NCBI GenBank assembly: GCA_003512805.1
Contig: DOOK01000014.1
Coordinates: 1 to 6,320 of the forward strand
DNA length: 6,320 bases
Origin: Erwinia sp.
GTDB lineage: Bacteria > Pseudomonadota > Gammaproteobacteria > Enterobacterales > Enterobacteriaceae
Direction of reading: 5' to 3'
This document shows, in pieces, positions 1 through 6,306 of the stretch. How positions within the stretch are numbered: position 1 is the first letter of the stretch; the number at the start of each line of letters is the position of its first letter. Below the pieces are notes generated by a model. That model made no database searches and was not told the DNA's origin. It saw only the letters and a program-made list of their open reading frames with translations. A program made the position numbers and the translations under genes.

Positions 1-189
1 CGTCGGCCGTTGTTTACGGAAGCTTTACAGCGGCTGATGGCAAAACAGCTGGCACAGGCCATAAGGCTGCTGACGCGTATTGAATTAACGCTGAAGCAGG
101 ATTATGGGCGAACCGTCTGGCGCGAGCTGGAAACGTTGTCACTGCTACTTTGTACCACGGCATTTCCCGAGACCTTCTGCGATGAATGA
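1..189 (+). CDS. holA: DNA polymerase III delta subunit, C-terminal end (partial at 5' side)
   Basis: Frame 1 is open from the first base to a TGA at 187-189 and gives the last 62 residues of the protein. The segment containing [19 protein letters not shown] and [13 protein letters not shown] closely follows the C-terminus of E. coli HolA. In the family, delta is the clamp-loader subunit that opens the beta sliding clamp, and the part seen here belongs to the C-terminal collar domain that holds the clamp-loader pentamer together. The N-terminal AAA+-like domains lie outside the window. The final dozen residues ([12 protein letters not shown]) differ from E. coli, as is usual at this tail. The stop overlaps the nadD start by 8 bases, so the two genes are probably translationally coupled. 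Identification is confident; only the 5' part is missing. Confidence 0.93.
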   Translation, partial: RRPLFTEALQRLMAKQLAQAIRLLTRIELTLKQDYGRTVWRELETLSLLLCTTAFPETFCDE

Positions 190-841
190 ACCGACAACGC
201 TCCAGGCGCTGTTTGGCGGCACCTTCGACCCTGTTCACTACGGCCATCTTCGCCCGGTGGAAACGCTGGCCGCCCGGCTTGGTCTGCAAAAAGTCACGCT
301 GTTGCCTAACAATGTGCCGCCGCACCGCCCCCAGCCAGAAGCTTCTCCGGCTCAGCGCGTAAAAATGATTTCTTTGGCTATCGCTAATAATCCACTTTTT
401 GATATAGACCAACGTGAGTTGCGGCGTCAGACACCTTCCTGGACCATTGATACATTGATTGAGCTTCGGCAGGAACGTGGCGAAAAGCAGCCCCTTGGGT
501 TTATTATCGGTCAGGATTCACTGTTAACGCTGCATAAATGGCACCGCTGGCAAGAACTGCTGGATTATTGCCACCTGCTGGTTTGTAAACGTCCGGGCTA
601 TGCAGAAAATATGCCTACGCCGGAACAACAGCGCTGGCTGGATACCTGTCGCACGGAAGATATTACCCGACTGCACCGTTTTCCCGCCGGCTCGGTCTAT
701 CTTGCCGATACGTTACTGCTTCCTGTTTCTGCTACCGAGATTCGGCAACGCCGCCGCGCCGGCCTTTCCTGCGATGGACTGCTGCCCGCTGACGTCATTG
801 ACTGGATGAATCAGCAACATCTTTATCCTGCACAAAAATAA
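182..841 (+). CDS. nadD: Nicotinate-nucleotide adenylyltransferase
   Basis: NadD transfers AMP from ATP to nicotinate mononucleotide to make deamido-NAD, the penultimate step of NAD synthesis in the cytoplasm. The 219-residue product (E. coli 213) opens with the nucleotidyltransferase signature [12 protein letters not shown]19 and H22 form the HxGH ATP-binding motif, followed by [12 protein letters not shown], then FIIGQDSLL in the middle. The C-terminal SATEIR (183-188) matches the ISSTxIR-type phosphate-binding motif. ATG at 182 was chosen because it places the signature at the usual distance from the N-terminus. An in-frame ATG at 104 lies inside holA and would add 26 residues unlike the family. 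The start sits within the holA stop region (ATGAATGA, 182-189) with no good Shine-Dalgarno sequence, which fits coupled translation. It is the last gene of the upstream conserved block before the chitinase. Confidence 0.95.
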   Translation: MNEPTTLQALFGGTFDPVHYGHLRPVETLAARLGLQKVTLLPNNVPPHRPQPEASPAQRVKMISLAIANNPLFDIDQRELRRQTPSWTIDTLIELRQERGEKQPLGFIIGQDSLLTLHKWHRWQELLDYCHLLVCKRPGYAENMPTPEQQRWLDTCRTEDITRLHRFPAGSVYLADTLLLPVSATEIRQRRRAGLSCDGLLPADVIDWMNQQHLYPAQK

Positions 842-858
842 TTATTTTTAACATTAAA

Positions 859-887
859 GCTGCCTGGCCTTCCTGAAGGAAAGCAGC
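859..887 (+). terminator. Weak hairpin after nadD, possible transcription attenuator
   Basis: Outer arms GCTGC (859-863) and GCAGC (883-887) enclose an inner CCTT/AAGG stem, with a CTGG/AAA mismatch between them. It begins 17 bases after the nadD stop. The + strand has no U-run after it (ACCTTTCCC follows), so it is not a convincing intrinsic terminator. It could protect the 3' end of the mRNA or be chance. Confidence 0.25.
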
Positions 888-979
888 ACCTTTCCCAACA
901 ACGCTAATATCCCGATTAAAAAAAACCCCTTTTGATAAACTTTATTCCTGGCCGCTTCTTATTCACGTTTATTCTGCTG

Positions 980-1120
980 CCAGAGCCACCGGATGTGTAC
1001 ATAAAATAAAAAACCATCAGTTATTCATGATTATTGATTTGCTTATTTTTAGCCGCAATTCAAATATCCCCCCGGGATTCCAAGGGAAACGGCCATATTT
1101 TTTTATGCCGCCGGCTCTGG
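980..1120. repeat. Long-range imperfect inverted repeat in the chitinase leader
   Basis: The arm CCAGAGCCACCGG (980-992) pairs with CCGCCGGCTCTGG (1108-1120) at 11 of 13 positions, including eight uninterrupted base pairs (CCAGAGCC with GGCTCTGG), across a 115-base A+T-rich interior. It ends 19 bases before the ribosome binding site. No target-site duplication flanks it, so a miniature transposon is not supported. It may be a leader-RNA stem, a remnant, or coincidence. Confidence 0.3.
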
Positions 1121-1139
1121 GAATAAAAAATAAACATCC

Positions 1140-1144
1140 GGGAA
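1140..1144 (+). promoter_or_regulatory. Ribosome binding site that decides the chitinase start
   Basis: GGGAA at 1140-1144 directly abuts an ATG at 1145 and lies 6 bases before a second in-frame ATG at 1151. Usual Shine-Dalgarno spacing favours the second ATG. Confidence 0.5.
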
Positions 1145-1150
1145 ATGAAA

Positions 1151-2803
1151 ATGAAAAAAGAAAAGAAGTTGATTAAAAAGCTGCTGCTGGCCAGCTGTAT
1201 TGCAATATCGTGCAATGCCTTCGCTTACGACTTATATAATGTACAACAGACTTACCCTGCCGGCTCTTACGTGACGCTGGATGGGAAAACCTATCATGCT
1301 AAATGGTGGGTAGGCGCGGGCCAGCGGCCCGATGCCGTAGTAGAAAATTCATGGGATACGCCGTGGGAGCAAGTGGCCGACAGCGGCACACCGGATGCTA
1401 AGCCCGATCCTTCTCCGGCACCAGACGTTAAACCGGAGCCTACGCCTGACCCGGAAGTGACGCCCTCTGACTATCCACATTACGTTGCCGGTACCGCATA
1501 CAAATCGGGTGATATTGTCAGCAACGCCGGTAAAAATTATATCTGTCGTGAAGGTGTAGCGGCCTGGTGCAGCGGCAGCGCGCTGGCCTATGAGCCTGGC
1601 GTAGGACATGGCTGGGAATCCGCCTGGGCGATCCACACGGGCGAAGACGCCAGCGACACACAACCGGAGGCGGCCATGACGCTTTCACGCAAAGATCTTG
1701 AAAAGACCGAAGCGCAGCTGACCAGCGGCGGTCTGATGAGAGATGTCATGGCTTCGATAGCCACGCTGGATAACGCCGTGGTTGAAAAAATCACCGCTGG
1801 CGCCACCAGCAATCCTGCTAACGTGAAGCGCGTGGAAAAAATCATCGATGCAAAACGTTGGGATCATCTTTTTCCTCGCCGCGACGCTGCCTATACTTAC
1901 GACAACTTCCTCAAGGCCGTTGGTAAATTCCCGCGCCTCTGCGGTGATTTTAACGATGGCCGAGACGCTGAAGGCATCTGCCGCAAAACGCTGGCAACCA
2001 TGTTCGCGCATTTTGCGCAGGAAACCGGCGAACATAATATTCATGGCGACGTGGCAGAATGGCGTCAGGGTCTGCACTGGGTGCGTGAAATGGGCTGGGT
2101 GGAAGGCCAACCTAACGGCTATAACGGCGAATGTAATCCTGATACCTGGCAGGGCAAAACCTGGCCGTGCGCTAAGGATAAAGAAGGCCCCTATCTGAGC
2201 TATTTCGGTCGCGGTGCCAAGCAGCTTAGCTACAACTATAACTATGGCCCCTTTTCAGAAGCAATGTTCGGCGATGTCCGCGTGCTGCTGGATAATCCTG
2301 AACGGGTCGCGGACACCTGGCTTAATCTTGCCAGCGCCATCTTCTTCTATATCTATCCGCAACCCCCTAAACCCAGCATGCAGTTTGTTATTGACGGTAC
2401 ATGGCAGCCTAATGCACAGGACAAAGCGGCTGGCCTGGTGCCTGGTTTCGGCGTTACGACGCAGATCATTAACGGCGGCGTCGAGTGCGGCGGCAGCGTT
2501 GAGGTCGCACAGTCGCTTAACCGTATCAAATATTATGAAGCCTTTGCGAAAGAGCTAAATGTGCCGATCGTTTCGGGTGAAGTGCTGGGCTGTAAAAATA
2601 TGAAGCAGTTTGCCGAAGGCGGTGCTGGCGCCCTTCCCCTCAATTGGGAAATGAACTGGGACTACAACGAAAAAAATCCGGGCGGCAAAAGCTACGCCTG
2701 TAAGCTGGTAGGTTATCAAACGCCTTATAGCGTCTTCAAAAAAGGTGACTATACCGAGTGTGTTAAAGCGCACTTCCCCGATCTGGTCATAACCGATAAA
2801 TAA
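1151..2803 (+). CDS. Secreted GH19 (class I/IV-type) chitinase with two chitin-binding modules
   Basis: The 550-residue product is predicted to hydrolyse beta-1,4-linked N-acetylglucosamine chains outside the cytoplasm. Numbering is from ATG 1151, chosen for Shine-Dalgarno spacing; ATG 1145 would add two residues. In order: a Lys-rich n-region and hydrophobic stretch with an AFA cleavage site after residue 25; a CBM5/12-like module (about 26-78, AKWWV with W52 and W53); a Pro/Asp/Glu linker (80-107); a second chitin-binding-like module (108-163, C132 and C140 possible disulfide, YEPGxGxxWxxAW); a helical connector; and a GH19 core (about 229-520). The core holds QETGEH, where E291 is the likely acid catalyst, and [16 protein letters not shown] (351-366), the GH19 hallmark. 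E313 lies 22 residues after E291, the same spacing as the two catalytic glutamates of barley chitinase, so it is the likely base. Many cysteines suit a periplasmic or extracellular protein. No secretion-system genes adjoin it. It interrupts the nadD-rsfS neighbourhood and has its own terminator. The substrate is inferred; a peptidoglycan-active role is less likely given the chitin-binding modules. Confidence 0.9.
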   Translation: MKKEKKLIKKLLLASCIAISCNAFAYDLYNVQQTYPAGSYVTLDGKTYHAKWWVGAGQRPDAVVENSWDTPWEQVADSGTPDAKPDPSPAPDVKPEPTPDPEVTPSDYPHYVAGTAYKSGDIVSNAGKNYICREGVAAWCSGSALAYEPGVGHGWESAWAIHTGEDASDTQPEAAMTLSRKDLEKTEAQLTSGGLMRDVMASIATLDNAVVEKITAGATSNPANVKRVEKIIDAKRWDHLFPRRDAAYTYDNFLKAVGKFPRLCGDFNDGRDAEGICRKTLATMFAHFAQETGEHNIHGDVAEWRQGLHWVREMGWVEGQPNGYNGECNPDTWQGKTWPCAKDKEGPYLSYFGRGAKQLSYNYNYGPFSEAMFGDVRVLLDNPERVADTWLNLASAIFFYIYPQPPKPSMQFVIDGTWQPNAQDKAAGLVPGFGVTTQIINGGVECGGSVEVAQSLNRIKYYEAFAKELNVPIVSGEVLGCKNMKQFAEGGAGALPLNWEMNWDYNEKNPGGKSYACKLVGYQTPYSVFKKGDYTECVKAHFPDLVITDK

Positions 2804-2840
2804 TCGTTAAGGCACCAGAGAGCAAAAGGGTTTAAAACAG

Positions 2841-2871
2841 GCGGAGGCGCTATCCGGCGCTTCCGCTTTTT
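2841..2871 (+). terminator. Strong Rho-independent terminator of the chitinase gene
   Basis: The 10-bp stem GCGGAGGCGC (2841-2850) pairs with GCGCTTCCGC (2857-2866), all Watson-Crick except one G-U. The loop is 6 bases (TATCCG), followed by TTTTT (2867-2871) and then GCTTT. It lies 37 bases after the chitinase stop. It should stop transcription before rsfS, which makes a separate promoter for the downstream genes necessary. Confidence 0.9.
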
Positions 2872-3017
2872 GCTTTCTGCCTGTTGCCGCTCACCTGCCC
2901 CGCCGCTGCAACTATCGACCCGGCAATCATTGACTCTCAGCCCGGGACTGTTATTCTCCGCTGCCATGTTTTTTACCGGGCAGCTACATAAGTTCACAAT
3001 TATTCCTTGCAGGCACG

Positions 3018-3045
3018 TGGATCTTCCGCGCCGACATGGGATAAT
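3018..3045 (+). promoter_or_regulatory. Putative extended -10 sigma70 promoter for rsfS-rlmH-mrdA-rodA
   Basis: TGG immediately precedes GATAAT at 3040-3045 (TG at 3037-3038), giving an extended -10 whose hexamer matches TATAAT at five of six bases. The -35 is poor: TGGATC at 3018-3023 with 16-base spacing matches three of six, which is tolerable for an extended -10 promoter. The start point would be near 3052, giving a leader of about 50 bases. It lies after the strong terminator, where a promoter is needed. It is predicted from sequence only. Confidence 0.5.
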
Positions 3046-3050
3046 AGCGC

Positions 3051-3065
3051 TTCCGCCTGGCGGAA
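3051..3065. repeat. Perfect 7-bp inverted repeat near the predicted rsfS transcription start
   Basis: TTCCGCC (3051-3057) and GGCGGAA (3059-3065) are exact reverse complements around a single T. The palindrome begins 6 bases after the putative -10 hexamer and would cover or directly follow the start point. It could be an operator for a dimeric regulator or a 5'-end RNA hairpin with a 3-base loop. Confidence 0.45.
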
Positions 3066-3088
3066 TAACATCCCATTTAACCGTATTC

Positions 3089-3096
3089 AGAGGGGA
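3089..3096 (+). promoter_or_regulatory. Ribosome binding site supporting the TTG start of rsfS
   Basis: AGAGGGGA (3089-3096) is a good Shine-Dalgarno sequence ending 5 bases before TTG at 3102. No ATG or GTG in this frame lies at a suitable distance, so the site supports the TTG start. Confidence 0.75.
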
Positions 3097-3101
3097 ACCT
3101 T

Positions 3102-3419
3102 TTGCAAGGTCAAGCACTCCAGGAATTCGTCATTGATAAAATTGACGATTTGAAAGGCCAGGATATTGTGTCTGTTAACGTTCAGGGCAAATCCAGTATC
3201 ACCGACTGCATGATTATCTGTACCGGTACTTCAACCCGTCACGTTGCTTCTATTGCCGACCACGTGGTACAGGAATCGCGCGCGGCGGGGTTGAAACCGC
3301 TGGGCATTGATGGCAAAGCCGCCGCCGAGTGGGTTGTAGTCGACCTGGGCGACGTGATTGTTCACGTAATGCAGGAAGAGAGCCGTCGTCTCTACGAACT
3401 CGAAAAGCTCTGGAGCTAA
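3102..3419 (+). CDS. rsfS: Ribosomal silencing factor RsfS
   Basis: RsfS (Iojap/DUF143 family, formerly YbeB) binds ribosomal protein uL14 on the 50S subunit and blocks joining with the 30S, reducing translation in starvation and stationary phase. The 105-residue product has the same length as the E. coli protein and is nearly collinear with it: [22 protein letters not shown] at the N-terminus, then [28 protein letters not shown], and the highly conserved tail [27 protein letters not shown]. The start is TTG, supported by the strong Shine-Dalgarno sequence at 3089-3096 and by family length. It is the first gene of a tight run: rlmH begins 3 bases after its stop, so they are surely co-transcribed. 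In relatives rsfS follows nadD or cobC; here the chitinase and its terminator lie in between. Confidence 0.96.
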   Translation: MQGQALQEFVIDKIDDLKGQDIVSVNVQGKSSITDCMIICTGTSTRHVASIADHVVQESRAAGLKPLGIDGKAAAEWVVVDLGDVIVHVMQEESRRLYELEKLWS

Positions 3420-3422
3420 TCC

Positions 3423-3893
3423 GTGAAGCTGCAGCTGGTTGCCGTCGGCACAAAAATGCCTGACTGGGTACAAACCGGATTCATGGAATACCTGCGTCGT
3501 TTTCCCAAGGATATGCCGTTCGAGTTAACGGAAGTGCCGGCCGGTAAACGCGGGAAAAATGCCGACATCAAACGCATCCTGGAAAAGGAAGGCGAAATGA
3601 TGCTGGCTGCGACAGGCAAGGGCAACCGCATCGTTACGCTGGATATCCCCGGGCAGCCGTGGGAGACGCCCCAGCTGGCGACACAGCTGGAGCGCTGGAA
3701 GCAGGATGGCCGCGACGTCAGCCTGCTGATCGGCGGGCCGGAAGGGTTGGCCCCCGCCTGCAAAGCCGCCGCAGAGCAAAGTTGGTCGCTGTCTACGCTG
3801 ACGCTGCCTCATCCTCTGGTGCGCGTGCTGGTGGCGGAAAGCCTTTATCGGGCATGGAGTATTACCACCAATCACCCTTACCATCGCGAATAG
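3423..3893 (+). CDS. rlmH: 23S rRNA (pseudouridine1915-N3)-methyltransferase
   Basis: RlmH is a small SPOUT-class enzyme that uses S-adenosylmethionine to methylate N3 of pseudouridine 1915 in helix 69 of 23S rRNA, acting as a homodimer on assembled 70S ribosomes. The 156-residue product covers the whole family from [16 protein letters not shown] to the C-terminal [11 protein letters not shown]. The SAM-binding knot motif LLIGGPEG is at 101-108, followed by the conserved [21 protein letters not shown]. It is one residue longer than E. coli RlmH, at AATGKGNRI (E. coli AAAGKNRI). The start is GTG at 3423, 3 bases after the rsfS stop, with GGAG at 3412-3415 inside rsfS as ribosome binding site. 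The pairing with rsfS puts two 50S-acting functions together, before the cell-wall genes. Confidence 0.96.
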   Translation: MKLQLVAVGTKMPDWVQTGFMEYLRRFPKDMPFELTEVPAGKRGKNADIKRILEKEGEMMLAATGKGNRIVTLDIPGQPWETPQLATQLERWKQDGRDVSLLIGGPEGLAPACKAAAEQSWSLSTLTLPHPLVRVLVAESLYRAWSITTNHPYHRE

Positions 3894-3921
3894 CCCTTAA
3901 CTGGACAGATTAACGCAGCGG

Positions 3922-5826
3922 ATGAAATTACAACGTAACGCCTTTCGTGACTATACCGCCGAGCAGACACTGTTTGTTCGGCGGGCAATGATCGCTTTTT
4001 TCGGCATCTTACTGCTTTCCGGCATCCTGATAGCTAATCTCTATCATCTGCAAATTATCCGTTACACCGATTACAGTACTCGTTCTAACGAAAACCGGAT
4101 CAAACTGGTCCCGGTTGCCCCCAGCCGCGGCATCATTTATGACCGCAGCGGTACGCCACTGGCGCTAAACCGCACTATTTATCAGATTGAGCTGGTGCCC
4201 GAAAAGGTCGAGAACCTGGAAAAGACCCTGCTGGCGCTGCGCCCGGTGGTCGACCTGACGGATGAAGATATCGTTGCCTTTGAAAAAGAGCGCAAGCGCT
4301 CCCGTCGCTTTACCTCTATCCCGGTAAAAACCGGGTTGAATGAGGTGCAGGTTGCGCGCTTCGCGGTTAATCAATACGCTTTCCCCGGCGTGGAGGTCAA
4401 AGGCTACCAGCGTCGCTACTATCCTTACGGCTCCGCCCTGACGCACGTCCTGGGCTATGTCTCCAAGATTAACGATCGCGACGTAGAACGGCTGGATAAA
4501 GAAGGCAAATGGCCTAATTATGCCGCCACGCATGATATCGGCAAGCTGGGTATAGAGCGTTACTACGAAGATATGCTGCACGGTAAAACCGGCTATGAAG
4601 AGGTCGAGGTGAATAACCGTGGCCGCGTGATTCGTCAGCTGCACGAACAGTCACCGCAGGCCGGGCAGGACATCTGGCTGACTATCGATCTCAAGCTGCA
4701 ACAGTATATCGAAACGCTGCTGGCGGGCAGCCGCGCCGCCGTCGTGGTCACCGATCCGCGCAGCGGCGAAATCCTGGCGATGGTTTCCATGCCCAGCTAC
4801 GATCCGAACCTGTTTGTCGACGGCATCAGCAGCAAAGATTATAACAAGCTGCTGAAGGATCCGAATCGCCCCCTGATTAACCGCACGACTCAGGGCGCCT
4901 ATCCGCCCGCTTCTACGGTCAAACCCTATATTGCCGTATCGGCACTTTCTGCAGGGGTGATCAATAAAAATACCAGCCTGTTCGATCCGGGCTGGTGGCA
5001 GCTGCCCGGCTCTGAAAAGCGCTTTCGCGACTGGAAACACTGGGGTCACGGCCACCTTAACGTCACCAAATCGCTGGAAGAGTCCGCCGATACCTTTTTC
5101 TATCAGGTCGCCTACGATATGGGCATCGACCGGCTTTCCGAATGGATGGGCAAATTTGGCTACGGCCATCTTTCCGGCATCGATCTGGTAGAAGAAACCG
5201 CAGGCAATATGCCCACCCGCGAATGGAAAATGAAGCGCTTTAAAAAACCCTGGTATCAGGGCGATACCATTCCCGTCGGGATTGGCCAGGGTTACTGGAC
5301 GGCCACGCCGGTGCAGATGAACAAAGCGATGATGATCCTGATTAACGACGGCGTCGTGCGTACGCCCCATCTGATGATGGCCAACAAGCTGAACAATGTT
5401 ACCGTGCCGTGGAAGCAGCCAGCCATTCCACCTGTTGCCGATATCCACTCCGGCTATTGGGAAATCGCGAAAGACGGCATGTATGGCGTAGCGAACCGCC
5501 CCAATGGCACGGCCCGTAAAAGCTTCTTTGATGCGCCTTATAAAATCGCCGCCAAGTCAGGCACGGCGCAAGTATTCGGGCTGAAAGAAAACGAAACCTA
5601 TAACGCGCATAAGATTACAGAACTACTGCGAGACCATAAACTGATGACCGCTTTCGCGCCCTACGATCATCCTCGCGTAGCGGTAGCGATGATCCTTGAA
5701 AACGGCGGCGCAGGGCCGGCAGTGGGCACCATTATGCGACAAATCCTCGACCATATTATGCTCGGGGACAACAATACCAACCTGCCAGACGCCCCTCCGG
5801 TGCCGTCTGGCTACGAAGGCGAATAA
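3922..5826 (+). CDS. mrdA: Penicillin-binding protein 2, elongasome transpeptidase
   Basis: PBP2 is the class B penicillin-binding protein that cross-links new peptidoglycan during side-wall growth. It works with the glycosyltransferase RodA and is the target of mecillinam. The 634-residue product (E. coli 633) has a short cytoplasmic N-terminus, one membrane anchor (about 20-43, FFGILLLSGILIANLY), the non-catalytic pedestal region (NRIKLVPVAPSRGIIYDR; RRYYPYGSALTHVLGYV) and a complete transpeptidase domain. The active-site motifs are intact: S331-T-V-K334 (catalytic serine and lysine), S388-A-D390 and K545-S-G-T548. The residue before the serine is Ala330, where E. coli has Gly. The far C-terminal tail is also diverged. 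It starts with ATG 28 bases after the rlmH stop, behind a weak AGCGG ribosome binding site, and ends 2 bases before rodA, as in the classic mrdAB pair. Confidence 0.97.
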   Translation: MKLQRNAFRDYTAEQTLFVRRAMIAFFGILLLSGILIANLYHLQIIRYTDYSTRSNENRIKLVPVAPSRGIIYDRSGTPLALNRTIYQIELVPEKVENLEKTLLALRPVVDLTDEDIVAFEKERKRSRRFTSIPVKTGLNEVQVARFAVNQYAFPGVEVKGYQRRYYPYGSALTHVLGYVSKINDRDVERLDKEGKWPNYAATHDIGKLGIERYYEDMLHGKTGYEEVEVNNRGRVIRQLHEQSPQAGQDIWLTIDLKLQQYIETLLAGSRAAVVVTDPRSGEILAMVSMPSYDPNLFVDGISSKDYNKLLKDPNRPLINRTTQGAYPPASTVKPYIAVSALSAGVINKNTSLFDPGWWQLPGSEKRFRDWKHWGHGHLNVTKSLEESADTFFYQVAYDMGIDRLSEWMGKFGYGHLSGIDLVEETAGNMPTREWKMKRFKKPWYQGDTIPVGIGQGYWTATPVQMNKAMMILINDGVVRTPHLMMANKLNNVTVPWKQPAIPPVADIHSGYWEIAKDGMYGVANRPNGTARKSFFDAPYKIAAKSGTAQVFGLKENETYNAHKITELLRDHKLMTAFAPYDHPRVAVAMILENGGAGPAVGTIMRQILDHIMLGDNNTNLPDAPPVPSGYEGE

Positions 5827-5828
5827 CC

Positions 5829-6306
5829 ATGAACGATCGTCATCAGAAAAGCACGATCTGGACGAGAATCCACGTCGACCCGACCTTTTTTATCCTGATT
5901 TCCGCCCTGCTGGTTTACAGCGCGCTGGTTATCTGGAGCGCCAGCGGACAGGATCCGGGCATGATGGAGCGTAAGCTGGGCCAGATTGCAATGGGCGTGG
6001 TCATGATGCTGGTGATGGCGCAGATCCCGCCGCGTGTTTACGAAGGCTGGGCGCCCTACCTTTACATCCTTTGCGTGGTGCTGTTGATCGCCGTGGATGC
6101 TTTCGGCCATATCAGTAAAGGCGCTCAGCGCTGGCTGGATTTGGGCGTGGTGCGCTTTCAGCCCTCAGAGATAGCCAAAATAGCCGTTCCGCTGATGGTA
6201 GCGCGTTTTATCAACCGCGACGTCTGTCCGCCCACCTTAAAAAACACCGCGATTGCGCTGGTACTGATCTTTATGCCTACGCTGCTGGTTGCGGCGCAGC
6301 CTGACC
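5829..6306 (+). CDS. rodA: SEDS peptidoglycan glycosyltransferase RodA, N-terminal part (truncated by contig end)
   Basis: RodA (MrdB) is the multi-pass SEDS-family glycosyltransferase that polymerises lipid II for rod-shape elongation in complex with PBP2. About 159 residues are present out of roughly 370. The cytoplasmic N-terminus leads into hydrophobic helices (FFILISALLVYSALVIWSAS; MGVVMMLVMAQIP; YLYILCVVLLIAVDAFG), the conserved KGAQRWLDLGVVRFQPSEIAKIAVPLMVARFINRDVCPP, and a further helix IALVLIFMPTLLVAAQPD. The last reliable residue is D159 at 6303-6305. The apparent continuation QIGRA does not fit the family (expected LGTS) and is encoded by C6306 plus adapter bases. ATG at 5829 lies 2 bases after the mrdA stop. 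The truncation is technical, so the gene should not be read as a pseudogene. Confidence 0.95.

Larger units (their letters stand above)
842..1139. other. A+T-rich intergenic region between nadD and the chitinase gene
   Basis: About 300 bases hold no credible coding frame. Contents noted: a two-part hairpin just after nadD (859-887); an A8-C4-T4 run (918-933); four copies of TTATTC starting at 942, 959, 969 and 1021; an imperfect 23-base palindrome (1016-1038, arms ATCAGTTAT and ATTATTGAT, 7 of 9 matching); and an 11-of-13 inverted repeat with arms 980-992 and 1108-1120. A TAAAAT at 1002-1007 matches five of six -10 bases but has no recognisable -35 at 16-18 bases, so no promoter can be named with confidence. 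The chitinase promoter is expected here. The marked A+T richness against the neighbouring genes fits either a regulated promoter region or imported DNA. Confidence 0.5.
2872..3101. other. Intergenic region between the chitinase terminator and rsfS
   Basis: About 230 bases without a supported gene. The first 130 bases show only a weak GCCCGG/CCGGGC pairing (2940-2945 with 2976-2981) across a long loop. The last 100 bases hold the putative rsfS promoter, the palindrome at 3051-3065 and the ribosome binding site. I saw no remnant of cobC, though a diverged one could be missed by eye. Confidence 0.5.

Noticed and set aside
104..181. Upstream ATG extending nadD by 26 residues
   Set aside because: The extension lies inside holA in another frame and is unlike NadD N-termini; ATG 182 gives the family length.
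918..933. A8-C4-T4 run as a possible bidirectional terminator
   Set aside because: A-T pairs across a C4 loop make a very weak stem with no G+C-rich part, so it is not a credible terminator.
2872..3050. Possible cobC (alpha-ribazole phosphatase) remnant
   Set aside because: No phosphoglycerate-mutase-like RHG motif or other cobC-like stretch could be read in any frame of this interval.
2857..3056. Direct repeat GCGCTTCCGC at 2857-2866 and 3047-3056
   Set aside because: One copy is the terminator arm and the other lies next to the rsfS palindrome. Ten bases shared by two G+C-rich hairpins is probably coincidence, with no further similarity around them.
2870..3136. 88-residue + strand open frame between the chitinase and rsfS
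   Set aside because: It starts at the chitinase terminator, overlaps the rsfS start out of frame, has no Shine-Dalgarno sequence, and shows no recognisable domain.
4651..5448. 265-residue open frame on the minus strand inside mrdA
   Set aside because: It lies wholly antisense to the well-conserved PBP2 gene, its composition is the His/Arg-rich pattern typical of such shadows, and no family is recognisable.
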